From Micavibrio sp. UBA6139 (GTDB taxonomy: Bacteria; Pseudomonadota; Alphaproteobacteria; Micavibrionales; Micavibrionaceae): DNA of 38,637 bases. Each line of letters starts with the position of its first letter. Positions within the stretch are counted from its first letter, which is position 1. The position numbers were made by a program, and so were the translations under genes. The stretch covers positions 1 to 38,637 of the forward strand of contig DIVF01000031.1 in assembly GCA_002423285.1 (NCBI GenBank). The letters run 5' to 3'. This document shows positions 25,980 to 35,003 of the stretch, one piece after another. The notes under the pieces were generated by a model. The model saw only the letters and a program-made list of their open reading frames with translations, was not told where the DNA came from and did not search any database.

Positions 25980-26141
25980 TTAGTTCACCCAATCTGAGAT
26001 GGCATTGCGGCCGCCATCATCGTAAAATTCACTGATTGGGTTGCCCATATGTGCGCGACGGCCCAATTCAGATAGATAAGGGTCATTGCCTTCGAATTCA
26101 GTGTCCAGCAGCGGGATATTCTTTTTAAAATAGTGTTTCAT
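25980..26141 (-). CDS. Tiny ORF, 53 residues, first of the TetR-controlled unit
   Basis: This encodes 53 residues, beginning MKHYFKKNIPLLDTEFEGND and including LSELGRRAHMGNPISEFYDD. The frame could extend 19 codons further upstream, but that would run through the TetR operator. The ATG at 26141 has an AAGAAG ribosome site. The TATAAT at 26176-26181 lies 35 bases before this ATG. The protein is unrecognised and hydrophilic, with no membrane segment. Confidence 0.6.
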   Translation of the reverse strand: MKHYFKKNIPLLDTEFEGNDPYLSELGRRAHMGNPISEFYDDGGRNAISDWVN

Positions 26142-26175
26142 GATTGTTCTTCTTTCTGTTTGGCTAGGTTCATTT

Positions 26176-26198
26176 ATTATATTTGACTGGTCAGTCAA
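26176..26198 (-). promoter_or_regulatory. TetR operator with adjacent -10, before the tiny-ORF/SDR unit
   Basis: The operator TTGACTGGTCAGTCAA (26183-26198) is a near-palindrome with TTGACTG and CAGTCAA arms. On the minus strand a perfect TATAAT (26176-26181) begins one base after it. A repressor bound here would cover the spacer and -35 region. The same sequence with one change occurs upstream of tetR. Confidence 0.75.
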
Positions 26199-26287
26199 GT
26201 GGCTTCGCTAAAAAAAGCCGCAACCAAGCGACTCCCTGCTCATGCAGGACCATTAAACTGACCTTACTCTCTTTTAGACGGTCCCGC

Positions 26288-26911
26288 TTACGCGGCACCA
26301 GCCAGCGTTTGTTTTAGACCAAGAGTGCGGAGCAAACCCGGTTTTAAATTCTGTTTTAAGGACTCAAGGCTGTTTTGAATACGCGCCATGGTCAATTGCC
26401 CAAGGAAGTAGGCATAAATTTCTTCGGCCTTGGCCCGAACATCGGTATCACCGGGCAACAAACCATCGGCAACCAGATCACGCAGCGCAGTTTCGTAATA
26501 ACGTTCCTGACGGCGGCTGATCTCTTCGAACTTATTCCTGACGGAATCTTCCTGACACGCCATCTCAGAACTCATTGAGGCACAAGGGCAACCGCACACC
26601 ATGCCGTATTTTGCGGCTGTTTCAACCTGGGCCTGATAGACAGCATCAGCCAGTTTTTCAAAACGCGCAAGCGGGCCAATGCCGGGGGAAAAACATTCAT
26701 CGTATATGACCTTCAACTGGGCATGCGATTCTTCCATCGTGGCCACGGCCAGATCGACCTTGGATGGGAAGTAGTGATAGAAACTCCCCTTTTTCACATC
26801 GGCGGCCTTGCAAATATCATCGACGCTGACCGCGCCATAGCTGCTCTTCCAGATAAGGGCTTGGGCGGTGTCGATTAATCTTTGACGGGTGCCGTTTGTA
26901 TTTTGGCCCAT
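26288..26911 (-). CDS. TetR-family repressor with a Cys-rich stretch
   Basis: A 207-residue TetR/AcrR regulator. The helix-turn-helix is at about residues 26-50 (VSVDDICKAADVKKGSFYHY). The ligand domain contains CGCPC at 106-110 and another Cys at 119, where relatives usually have GCPIGNLA-type sequence. The cluster could sense electrophiles or peroxides, as in NemR-type regulators; that is inference. Operators lie on both sides of the gene. It stands between the efflux genes and the SDR-Ohr unit, all on the same strand. Confidence 0.88.
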   Translation of the reverse strand: MGQNTNGTRQRLIDTAQALIWKSSYGAVSVDDICKAADVKKGSFYHYFPSKVDLAVATMEESHAQLKVIYDECFSPGIGPLARFEKLADAVYQAQVETAAKYGMVCGCPCASMSSEMACQEDSVRNKFEEISRRQERYYETALRDLVADGLLPGDTDVRAKAEEIYAYFLGQLTMARIQNSLESLKQNLKPGLLRTLGLKQTLAGAA

Positions 26912-26972
26912 GATCGCCTTCCCTTTCCTGTGCAGCCGGTTGCTAATTCCTATGTTTTCACCCCCTCATGAT

Positions 26973-26988
26973 TTGACCGGTCAGTCAA
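26973..26988 (-). promoter_or_regulatory. TetR operator before tetR
   Basis: TTGACCGGTCAGTCAA differs at one base from the operator at 26183-26198. It lies 61 bases upstream of the tetR start, in the space between the rnd terminator and tetR, which fits autorepression. Confidence 0.75.
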
Positions 26989-27000
26989 CTACTATTTGAA

Positions 27001-27045
27001 AAAAAACGCAGAAATTTTGCCTTTGGCTGATTTCTGCGGTTTTTT
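27001..27045 (-). terminator. Terminator after the RND operon
   Basis: A 9-bp perfect stem (CGCAGAAAT and ATTTCTGCG) with a 14-base loop is flanked by A6 on one side and T6 on the other, so it can work in both directions. It follows the rnd stop codon closely. Confidence 0.85.
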
Positions 27046-27050
27046 GAAGG

Positions 27051-30000
27051 TTATTCGGCGGTAACCGGCGCATCTTGGCCATGATCTTGCGGCTGATGCT
27101 GGCGCGCCAGATAGGAATAGACGGTTGGAATGACATAGAGGGTAAAGAACGTCCCCACCAGAATACCACCGACAATGACCCAGCCAATCGATTGCCGGCT
27201 TTCCGCCCCCGCCCCGCTGGCCAAGGCCAGTGGCAGAGAACCAAGCGCCATCGCGCCCGTGGTCATCAAAATCGGGCGCAGACGTAGCGTTGCCGCCTCC
27301 ACCACCGCATCCATTTTCGATTTACCTTGTTCTTGAATCTGGTTTCCAAATTCCACGATCAAAATGCCGTGCTTGGTAATAAGCCCAATCAAGGTCACCA
27401 GACCAATCTGGCTATAGACGTTCAAGGTTCCATCGGTAAGGTAGAGCGCAAGCAACGCACCCGAAATCGACAACGGTACAGTCAGCATAATGATGAACGG
27501 GTCCTTGAAGCTTTCAAACTGTGCCGCCAAAACCAGATAGATGAAGCCCAGTGCCAGAACGAAGGTGATATAAAGGCTGGCGCTTGATTGCTTAAATTCA
27601 CGCGACACGCCGTTATAATCAATCTGGGCATTGGCGGGCAAAACTTCATTCGCCGCCGATTCCAGATGGTCTAATACATCGCCCAGCGCATAACCATCCC
27701 CAAGGTTGCCGCTTAATGTCACCGAACGCAGTTTATTAAAGTGGCTGAGTTCACGCGGGGATACGGATTCACTGACCTTAATCAGGTTGGAAAGCTGGAT
27801 CATTTCATCGCCATTACCACGCACATAGATATTGGTGATATCCGCCGGGTTCTGGCGATCAACGCCATCGACCTGCAAAATCACTTCATATTGTTTGCTG
27901 TCGCGTTTAAAACGCGTGACCTGACGGCCACCCAGCATGGTTTCCATGGTGCGGCCCAGAACAGCGGCATCAAGACCAAGGTCAGAGGCCTTGTCGCGGT
28001 CAACATCAACGCGCAATTGCGGCTTGTTCAGTTTCAAATCCGATTCCAGTGCGGTCAGGCCCGGATAATCAGAAACACGGTCGATGATCTGTTGCGCCCA
28101 GCCGTCAATCTCGGCATAGCTGGCGGTGGACATGACAACCATCTGCACCGGCTTCGATCCGGCGCGTTGACCCAGTGACGGCGGGTTGGTGGCAAAGGCA
28201 ATCACCCCGGCAATGTTACGCATTTTTGGCGAAAGTTCCGATGTCATTTCCTGTTGTTTGCGGTCGCGGTCATTCCAGTCTTCCATGCGGATAAAAATTC
28301 GCGCATTGGTAACCAGCGGACTTCCGACCACTGCGAAGATCCGGTCGACTTCCGGAATTTGTTTTGCTAGATCTTCCATCTGGCGGACATAGCGGTCTGT
28401 GTATTCAAGGGACGCCCCTTCCGGTGCGTTAGCAATGGCAACAATTGTACCGCGATCTTCCGTCGGGGCCAGTTCCGCCGGGATTTGCGTGAACAAAAAC
28501 CCACCGGCGGCGGCCACGCCCAACGCAATCAGAAGGACAACAGGGCGCATCTTCAAAACAAACAACAGGGATTTTTCATACGCCCCCGCGATGGCGTTCA
28601 AAATGGCTTCGCTGAAGCGGGTAAAGAAATTGGCCTTGGTCTGATGGCGCAACAGGCGCGAACACATCATCGGCGTTAAAGACAACGCCACAAAGCCAGA
28701 CACCAGAACCGCACCCGCCAAAGTCAGGGCAAATTCCGTGAACAGACGCCCGGTGCGACCCTCCATAAAGCTAATCGGCGCATATACCGCCGCCAGCGTG
28801 ACGGTCATGGCAACGATGGCAAAGCTGATTTCTTTTGACCCCTTCAGGGCCGCATCCATTGGCTTCATGCCCTCTTCGATATGGCGGTAAATATTTTCCA
28901 GCATGACAATGGCGTCATCCACCACCAGACCAATCGCCAGAACCATCGCCAGCAAGGTCAGCGTATTGATACTGAACCCAAAGGCAAACATCATCGCACA
29001 TGCCCCGATCAGGGAAATCGGAATGGTGATGAGAGGGATGATGGAGGCACGCAGCGTCCGCAGGAAGAAGAACACGACAAGAGCCACCAGAATCGTGGCT
29101 TCTAAAATCGTGTGATAGACGGAATCAATTGAACGGGCGATGAAGACAGAAGAATCATAGGCAATATTGATGCTCATGCCTTCGGGCAGGGCGGATTCGA
29201 TTTCCGGGAAAACGTCCTGCAAGGCGCGGGATACATCCAGCGGGTTGGCGGTTGATTGTTTGACCACGCCAAGGGCCACGGCGTTTTTACCGTTAAAACG
29301 GGTCATACGGCGTTCATCCTCCGCCCCCAGCTCAACACGCGCCACGTTTTTAAGGCGCACAGGGGCGCCGCCCTGCTGGCGCAGAATCATTTCTTCAAAC
29401 TGGGCGACCGTGCGAAGGTCGGTTTCGCTCAAAACAGAGAATTCACGCTCAACGCTTTCGATGCGGCCTGCGGGAATTTCAACGTTCTGGTTGCGCAGGG
29501 CATCTTCGACATCTTGCGGCGTCATATTATAGGCCGCCAGACGGGCGCGATCGAGCCAGATGCGCATGGAGTAGCGACGCTCGCCATAAATATTGACCTC
29601 TGCCACACCCGGCAGTGTTTGCAGGCGGTCCTTTACGTACCGGTCAGCGTAATCGGAAACTTCCAATGTTGAGTGTTTATCACTGGAAAAGGCCAGAAAG
29701 ATAACAGGTTGGGCATCGGCCTCAACCTTGGCAACGATGGGTTCGTCAATTTCATCAGGCATGCGGCCACGGGTGCGGCCCACGCGGTCGCGGACATCGT
29801 TGGCCGCAATATCAACATCGCGGTCGATGTTAAAGGTGATGGTAATCTGGCTGCGTTCTTCGCGACTGCTCGAGGTAATATATTCGATGCCTTCAATGCC
29901 GGAGAGAGAATCTTCCAAAGGCTGCGTGACCTGACTTTCAATAATTTCCGCCGAGGCGCCTGGGTAGGACACACTGACCGTGACAATCGGCTCCTCAATT

Positions 30001-30116
30001 TTTGGATATTCACGGACACTGAGACGATCATAAGAAATAAGGCCAACAAGGATCAGCGTCAGGCTCATTACGATTGCAAGAACCGGACGTTGGATACAAA
30101 GGGACGACAAACTCAT
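27051..30116 (-). CDS. RND efflux pump, inner-membrane subunit (HAE1 family)
   Basis: A 1021-residue proton-driven multidrug exporter with the usual 12-helix, two-loop layout. It starts directly at helix 1 (CIQRPVLAIVMSLTLILVGL). The proton-relay aspartates are in GLVVDDAIVMLENIYRH (TM4), and the C-terminal half repeats the pattern (SGALLALYLTDG, TKHGILIVEFGNQIQEQGKS). It exports drugs, bile-salt-like compounds or solvents from the periplasm through an adaptor and TolC. The partner adaptor gene is 33 bases upstream. No outer-membrane channel is in the operon. Confidence 0.95.
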   Translation of the reverse strand: MSLSSLCIQRPVLAIVMSLTLILVGLISYDRLSVREYPKIEEPIVTVSVSYPGASAEIIESQVTQPLEDSLSGIEGIEYITSSSREERSQITITFNIDRDVDIAANDVRDRVGRTRGRMPDEIDEPIVAKVEADAQPVIFLAFSSDKHSTLEVSDYADRYVKDRLQTLPGVAEVNIYGERRYSMRIWLDRARLAAYNMTPQDVEDALRNQNVEIPAGRIESVEREFSVLSETDLRTVAQFEEMILRQQGGAPVRLKNVARVELGAEDERRMTRFNGKNAVALGVVKQSTANPLDVSRALQDVFPEIESALPEGMSINIAYDSSVFIARSIDSVYHTILEATILVALVVFFFLRTLRASIIPLITIPISLIGACAMMFAFGFSINTLTLLAMVLAIGLVVDDAIVMLENIYRHIEEGMKPMDAALKGSKEISFAIVAMTVTLAAVYAPISFMEGRTGRLFTEFALTLAGAVLVSGFVALSLTPMMCSRLLRHQTKANFFTRFSEAILNAIAGAYEKSLLFVLKMRPVVLLIALGVAAAGGFLFTQIPAELAPTEDRGTIVAIANAPEGASLEYTDRYVRQMEDLAKQIPEVDRIFAVVGSPLVTNARIFIRMEDWNDRDRKQQEMTSELSPKMRNIAGVIAFATNPPSLGQRAGSKPVQMVVMSTASYAEIDGWAQQIIDRVSDYPGLTALESDLKLNKPQLRVDVDRDKASDLGLDAAVLGRTMETMLGGRQVTRFKRDSKQYEVILQVDGVDRQNPADITNIYVRGNGDEMIQLSNLIKVSESVSPRELSHFNKLRSVTLSGNLGDGYALGDVLDHLESAANEVLPANAQIDYNGVSREFKQSSASLYITFVLALGFIYLVLAAQFESFKDPFIIMLTVPLSISGALLALYLTDGTLNVYSQIGLVTLIGLITKHGILIVEFGNQIQEQGKSKMDAVVEAATLRLRPILMTTGAMALGSLPLALASGAGAESRQSIGWVIVGGILVGTFFTLYVIPTVYSYLARQHQPQDHGQDAPVTAE

Positions 30117-30149
30117 ATGAACTCTCCGGCTATTTTATTCGGTCTTTGC

Positions 30150-31301
30150 TTATTTGATCTCTGCTGGCGGCGCGACGGGCGATATTTCTGCCCCCGTTCC
30201 CGTGGTTGGAATGGCGTTGACCGCCATATCAGGGCGCAGCTTCATCTGCCCGGCGGTGACAATGACATCATCCGCCGTTAGGCCTTCCAGAACTTCAACC
30301 TGTCCTGTACGGCGCATGCCGGTCGTGACTTTGGTCATCACGGCCTTGCCATCGACAATTTTATAAACATAACGGTCGGTGCCTTGCGGAATCAAAGCCT
30401 GTTCTGGAATCAACAGGGCCGTTTCATTGCGGCTGACCAGCAAATTCACCCGGGCGAAAAGGCCGGGACGTAAAATGCGCCCTTCATTGGGAAGACGGGC
30501 GCGCAGAACAACCGTGCGGCCATTGCTGTCAACGCGTGGGTCGATGGCGTACACTTCACCGATGAATACTTGAGCCGCGAAGGCATCGATTTTGACCTCA
30601 ATTTTTTGGCCGGTCTTCAAAACATCCAGATAAACTTCCGGCATGCGGAAATCGACCTTCAACGGATCAAGGTCTTCGAGATTGACCAGCTCCTGCCCCG
30701 GATTGACGTAGTCGCCAACACTGACATTGCGCAAACCAATCGTCGCATCAAACGGCGCACGCAAAGTGTTCTTTTCTAATTTCGCTTTGGCCAGCTCAAC
30801 CCCGGCCTGATCGGTGCGCAATTTGCTGTAGGCCTCATCGCGGGCGCGGGCTGTGCCGGATTTTTCCTTCAGCAATGTATTGGCGCGTTCGTAATTGGTT
30901 TTGCTAAGGACCATGCTGGCCTCTACCTGAGCCAGTTCGGCGCGCGCGATCGCATCATCAAGACGGATCAGCGGATCACCTGTCTTCACGTCCTGCCCTT
31001 CTTCAAATAAAATTTCCGTAATGCGGCCCGTGATTTCCGGGCTGAGGACCACCGATTCATTGGACGCCAAGGTGCCAACGGCTTCGATCTGGTGATCGAT
31101 ACTGCCGATGCTGACTTTTTCAGCCTCGACTGTGGTGACATTGGGAGTCCCGGTGGACGGAGAAATGGCGGTTAATGAGTTCTTTTCGCTACCTTTATAG
31201 TAAAAGGCCCCTGCCCCCAAGGCCGTAAGGCACACAAGGCCGCAGGCCAAGCCCCGGACAAGAACAGGGTTCCGGGAAGGCAGGATTTTTGTCTTCTTCA
31301 T
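30150..31301 (-). CDS. RND periplasmic adaptor (membrane-fusion protein)
   Basis: A 383-residue HlyD/AcrA-family adaptor. It has an N-terminal membrane anchor (GLACGLVCLTALGAGAFYY), the first half lipoyl motif (AVGTLASNESVVLSPEITGR), a coiled-coil hairpin around residues 115-165, and the second half (LRAPFDATIGLRNVSVGDYV). A beta-barrel and a membrane-proximal domain follow. It bridges the pump to an outer-membrane factor. It is the first gene of the mfp-rnd operon. Confidence 0.93.
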   Translation of the reverse strand: MKKTKILPSRNPVLVRGLACGLVCLTALGAGAFYYKGSEKNSLTAISPSTGTPNVTTVEAEKVSIGSIDHQIEAVGTLASNESVVLSPEITGRITEILFEEGQDVKTGDPLIRLDDAIARAELAQVEASMVLSKTNYERANTLLKEKSGTARARDEAYSKLRTDQAGVELAKAKLEKNTLRAPFDATIGLRNVSVGDYVNPGQELVNLEDLDPLKVDFRMPEVYLDVLKTGQKIEVKIDAFAAQVFIGEVYAIDPRVDSNGRTVVLRARLPNEGRILRPGLFARVNLLVSRNETALLIPEQALIPQGTDRYVYKIVDGKAVMTKVTTGMRRTGQVEVLEGLTADDVIVTAGQMKLRPDMAVNAIPTTGTGAEISPVAPPAEIK

Positions 31302-31372
31302 TACTCAACCGCACATTTTTAGAGATTTTCGTCCCCTCTAAAATAGTGCGATTCAGTCAAATATCAAGGCGA

Positions 31373-32878
31373 CTATTTCATCACTGGCATAATAAATTCA
31401 GCCCCTGCGCGAATGCCAGTGGGCCAGCGCGAGGTGACTGTTTTCTGGTGCGTGTAAAAATGAACACCTTCCATGCCATGCATGCCGTGTGCACCGAAGA
31501 CTGAATTTTTCCAGCCCCCAAAGGTGTGATAGGCAACAGGCACCGGAATTGGAACATTGACACCGACCATGCCGACCTTGATCTGGTTGACGAAGCTGCG
31601 CGCGGAATCGCCATCGCGTGTGAAAATGGCCGTGCCATTGGCGAATTCATGATTATTGATCAGGGCCACCGCATCATCAAAACTGTTTGAGCGCACAACA
31701 GCAAGAACAGGCCCGAAAATTTCTTCACGGTATATTTTCATCTCAGGCGTGACGTTATCAAACAAACACCCCCCCATATAAAACCCGTTTTCATAGCCCT
31801 GCTTTGTGGATTTGAACCCACGACCATCAACAACCAGCTTCGCACCCTCTTTTTCGCCGTCATCGACATAGGCCAAAACTTTTTTCAAATGTTCGCGCGT
31901 GACCAGCGGGCCCATCTCCGATTCCGCATCATTACCGGGGCCGATTTTTAAGGCCTCAACACGCGGCTTTAATTTCTGCATCAGTTTTTCCGCCGCATCA
32001 CCAACGGCCACCGCCACAGAAATCGCCATGCAGCGTTCCCCGGCGGAACCATAGGCCGCCCCCATTAACGCATCAACGGCCTGATCCATATCGGCATCGG
32101 GCATGATGACCATGTGGTTTTTTGCGCCGCCCAGCGCCTGAACGCGCTTGCCGTTTTTGGCGGCGGTTTCATAAATGTAATGAGCAATTGGCGTGGACCC
32201 GACAAAGCTAACCGCCACAACGCGCGGATCATTCAGCAATGTATCGACCGCTTCCTTATCACCGTGAACAACGTTCAATACGCCGTCCGGCAAACCAGCC
32301 TTTTTAAACAAAGACGCAATGAGCAAGGATGCAGACGGATCACGCTCCGACGGCTTCCAGACAAATGTGTTGCCACAGGCAATCGCCACCGGGAACATCC
32401 ACATGCCAACCATCATTGGAAAATTGAACGGGGTAATGCCAGCACACACGCCCAACGACTGGCGAATGGAATAGGTATCAATATTGGTGCCGACGTTTTC
32501 GGAATATTCGCCCTTCAGCAAATGCGGAATGCCACAGGCAAATTCGACGACTTCGATACCGCGCTGAACCTCACCCATCGCATCGGATAAAACCTTGCCG
32601 TGTTCAGCGGTAATGATCGCGGCCAGTTGATCGGCATGCTCTTCCAATAATTGTTTGAAGGCAAACATGACGCGGGCACGTTTTAATGGCGGGGTTGCGG
32701 CCCATGCCGGATACGCCGCCTCCGCCGCGCCAATGGCTGCACGCACATCATCCGCCGCTGCCAAGGTGACTTCCGCAGCAATTTCACCGCTGGCCGGGTT
32801 ATAGACCGGGGTTTTACGGGTTCCGGCAGCATGGGATTTTCCGTTGATGAAGTGCAAAATGACGGGCAAGGCGGACAT
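31373..32878 (-). CDS. mmsA: Methylmalonate-semialdehyde dehydrogenase (CoA-acylating)
   Basis: A 501-residue aldehyde dehydrogenase. It converts methylmalonate or malonate semialdehyde with CoA and NAD+ to propionyl-CoA or acetyl-CoA, in valine, thymine or inositol breakdown. The catalytic Cys is in GSAGERCMAISVAV (about residue 280), and NAD contacts include PFNFPMMVGMWMFP. GERCMAIS, in place of the usual GQ-x-C, is diagnostic of the MMSDH subfamily. No mmsB or other valine genes are adjacent. It is divergent from the URC1-like gene, whose pyrimidine salvage context makes a link to thymine or uracil breakdown possible. Confidence 0.93.
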   Translation of the reverse strand: MSALPVILHFINGKSHAAGTRKTPVYNPASGEIAAEVTLAAADDVRAAIGAAEAAYPAWAATPPLKRARVMFAFKQLLEEHADQLAAIITAEHGKVLSDAMGEVQRGIEVVEFACGIPHLLKGEYSENVGTNIDTYSIRQSLGVCAGITPFNFPMMVGMWMFPVAIACGNTFVWKPSERDPSASLLIASLFKKAGLPDGVLNVVHGDKEAVDTLLNDPRVVAVSFVGSTPIAHYIYETAAKNGKRVQALGGAKNHMVIMPDADMDQAVDALMGAAYGSAGERCMAISVAVAVGDAAEKLMQKLKPRVEALKIGPGNDAESEMGPLVTREHLKKVLAYVDDGEKEGAKLVVDGRGFKSTKQGYENGFYMGGCLFDNVTPEMKIYREEIFGPVLAVVRSNSFDDAVALINNHEFANGTAIFTRDGDSARSFVNQIKVGMVGVNVPIPVPVAYHTFGGWKNSVFGAHGMHGMEGVHFYTHQKTVTSRWPTGIRAGAEFIMPVMK

Positions 32879-32992
32879 GGCTTTATAATCTCCTGATGAC
32901 TGGCCATTTTTTTAGCAGTAATTGCCCGTCCCGTCACCTGTTGCCCGCGTTTATTTTGCTGTTCCGCAGCACAACAATCAGGCTTAATGACA

Positions 32993-33052
32993 AGGGGTAC
33001 GGTTCCCCCTATATTATGCAACGATAGTGAAACCGGGGCTGTCCCCGCATTT
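32993..33052 (+). promoter_or_regulatory. Tandem hairpin leader, possible attenuator, before URC1-upp
   Basis: Two hairpins lie upstream of the URC1 ATG: AGGGG/CCCCT (32993-33010) and CGGGG/CCCCG (33034-33047). The second is followed by CATTTTTAATT, a terminator-like tail. The C run of the first can also pair with the G run of the second, so the two shapes are mutually exclusive, as in attenuators. This is a structural inference only; no regulator site is seen. Confidence 0.4.
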
Positions 33053-33074
33053 TTAATTAAAGACAAAAAGCATC

Positions 33075-34334
33075 ATGAAAAAAAATCGCACGAGCAATCA
33101 TTCCCATATCACCTTGACCTCGCACCCGCCCCGCGATGGCAAGATTCCAAAAATCAGCTGGGGCGCAGAAACATTGCTGGAACGCGGTCCGCTGATCGCC
33201 AGCATGGCTGACCACGCGCAATCAAACGTCATCGGCGCCTATGCCGGTGCGTATTCGATTTACCGTGCTGTCGCCGTTGCAACCGGCGCGCTTGATCCGC
33301 TGCATGTTCCTGATTTGCACAACACAGCCCCGCCGGAAAAAATCGGCCCCCATCCACAATGGTTTGAATCAGATAGAATCGTCAGCCTTGACCCATGGGG
33401 TCACATGGTTGGTGAAGCGTTTGAAGAATACCGTCAAAAAGGTTTGGATGTTCGCCCGACCATTGCCGTGACCAAGGCGCATATCAACCTGCCTGAAATT
33501 CACGATGCAATTCGCGCGGGCCGCCTGAAACCCGATGGCAAAATCCTGAAAGAAAACGGCGACATCCGCGTCACCAAGGCCGCAATTGATCCGGTCTGGC
33601 ATTTGCCGGGCATGGCAAAGCGTCTGGACGTTGATGAAAACGATCTACGCCGTTCCCTGTTTGAAAATTCCGGCGGCATGTTCCCGGAATTGGTCACACG
33701 CCCTGACTTAAAAGTATTCCTGCCGCCAATTGGTGGGCATACGCTGTATTTCATGGGCGATGTCAGCACACTCCATGACCGCAACGTCCCACTGGCCTGC
33801 CGCGTTCATGATGAATGCAACGGGTCGGATGTTTTCGGATCTGATATCTGCACCTGCCGCCCTTATTTGTGCCACGGCATTGAAATCTGCGTTGAAACAG
33901 CGCAGCAAGGCGGTTGTGGTCTGGTTGTTTATAACCGTAAAGAAGGCCGTGCACTGGGTGAGGTGACCAAATTCCTCGTCTATAACGCCCGCAAGCGTCA
34001 GGACGGTGGAGACTCTGCTGCGAAATACTTTGAACGCACTGAATGTGTGGCCGGTGTGCAGGATATGCGCTTCCAGGAATTGATGCCGGATATTTTCCAC
34101 TGGCTTGGCATTACCAAAATCGACCGTTTTGCGTCGATGAGCAATATGAAGTTTGATGCGCTGGCAAAGCACGGCATCGACATCATTGAACGCGTCGCCA
34201 TCCCGCCGGAACTGATCCCGGAAGACGCCTCCGTTGAAATGGAAGCCAAAAAAGCCGCCGGTTATTACACCCCCGCCGACCAGACCATCTCGAACGAGCT
34301 GGATAAGGTACAGGGTCGCAAACTGGACGAATAA
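33075..34334 (+). CDS. URC1-like protein (GTP cyclohydrolase II homologue of uracil catabolism)
   Basis: A 419-residue protein whose C-terminal half is the RibA/GTP cyclohydrolase II fold. It has the zinc cysteines Cys248, Cys259 and Cys261 in HDECNGSDVFGSDICTC and the KEGRALG turn. The long N-terminal half (ISWGAETLLERGPLIASM, DPWGHMVGEAF, RPTIAVTKAHINLPEI) is the extension that separates URC1 from RibA. URC1 acts in the URC pathway of uracil breakdown, probably on a uridine-derived nucleotide, in fungi and some bacteria. The upp gene follows 28 bases later, which is the usual URC pairing. No URC4 (DUF1688) is in the window. Automatic annotation may call it ribA. Confidence 0.85.
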   Translation: MKKNRTSNHSHITLTSHPPRDGKIPKISWGAETLLERGPLIASMADHAQSNVIGAYAGAYSIYRAVAVATGALDPLHVPDLHNTAPPEKIGPHPQWFESDRIVSLDPWGHMVGEAFEEYRQKGLDVRPTIAVTKAHINLPEIHDAIRAGRLKPDGKILKENGDIRVTKAAIDPVWHLPGMAKRLDVDENDLRRSLFENSGGMFPELVTRPDLKVFLPPIGGHTLYFMGDVSTLHDRNVPLACRVHDECNGSDVFGSDICTCRPYLCHGIEICVETAQQGGCGLVVYNRKEGRALGEVTKFLVYNARKRQDGGDSAAKYFERTECVAGVQDMRFQELMPDIFHWLGITKIDRFASMSNMKFDALAKHGIDIIERVAIPPELIPEDASVEMEAKKAAGYYTPADQTISNELDKVQGRKLDE

Positions 34335-34362
34335 TTTTTAAAAATTAAAGGACACTTAAAGA

Positions 34363-34995
34363 ATGCAAAACAATGTTCATGTCGTAGACCACCCGCTGAT
34401 CCGTCACAAGCTGGCGATTCTGCGCGATAAGAAAACATCCACCAATGAATTCCGCGATTTGTTGCGCGAAGTTTCATTGCTGATGGGGTATGAATTGCTG
34501 CGCGATCTTCCAACCGAAGACGTCACCATCGAAACACCGCTGGAAACCATGACGGCACAGATGCTATCGGGCAAAAAACTATGCCTGGTATCTATTTTGC
34601 GTGCTGGTAATGGCTTTTTGGACGGGTTGCTGGAATTGGTGCCTTCCGCACGCGTGGGCCATATCGGCCTTTACCGTGATCCGGAAACATTAATCGCCGT
34701 GGAATACTACCTCAAATTCCCGGAAGACATTTCAACCCGCAAAATCGTCATCGTTGATCCGATGCTGGCCACCGGCCATTCTGCGATTGCGGCGATTGAC
34801 CGGGTGAAGGACCAAGACGGGGCCGACATTAAATTCATGTGCCTGATTGCCGCCCCGGAAGGGATTGCAGCCCTGCAAGAAGCCCACCCGGATGTGACCA
34901 TCTATACGGCGGCGATTGACCGTGAACTAAACGACCACGGCTATATTCTGCCCGGTATTGGTGATGCCGGGGACCGAATTTTCGGGACCAAATAA
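34363..34995 (+). CDS. upp: Uracil phosphoribosyltransferase
   Basis: A 210-residue enzyme making UMP from uracil and PRPP. The PRPP loop is VDPMLATGHSA (the usual form is DPMLATGGS or GNS), and the C-terminus has the uracil-binding GYILPGIGDAGDRIFGTK. VSILRAGNGFLDGLLELVP is conserved. AAAGGA precedes the ATG. Pairing with URC1 suggests that UMP made here feeds the URC route, besides ordinary salvage. Confidence 0.95.
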   Translation: MQNNVHVVDHPLIRHKLAILRDKKTSTNEFRDLLREVSLLMGYELLRDLPTEDVTIETPLETMTAQMLSGKKLCLVSILRAGNGFLDGLLELVPSARVGHIGLYRDPETLIAVEYYLKFPEDISTRKIVIVDPMLATGHSAIAAIDRVKDQDGADIKFMCLIAAPEGIAALQEAHPDVTIYTAAIDRELNDHGYILPGIGDAGDRIFGTK

Positions 34996-35003
34996 CCTTC
35001 GCC

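Noticed and set aside
26241..26254. CCTGC/GCAGG hairpin after tetR as terminator
   Set aside because: A stem of only 5 bp with no T tract follows it, and transcription may continue into the tiny ORFs.
33075..34334. Annotation as riboflavin-pathway ribA
   Set aside because: The long N-terminal half and the adjacent upp match URC1, and no other rib genes are present.
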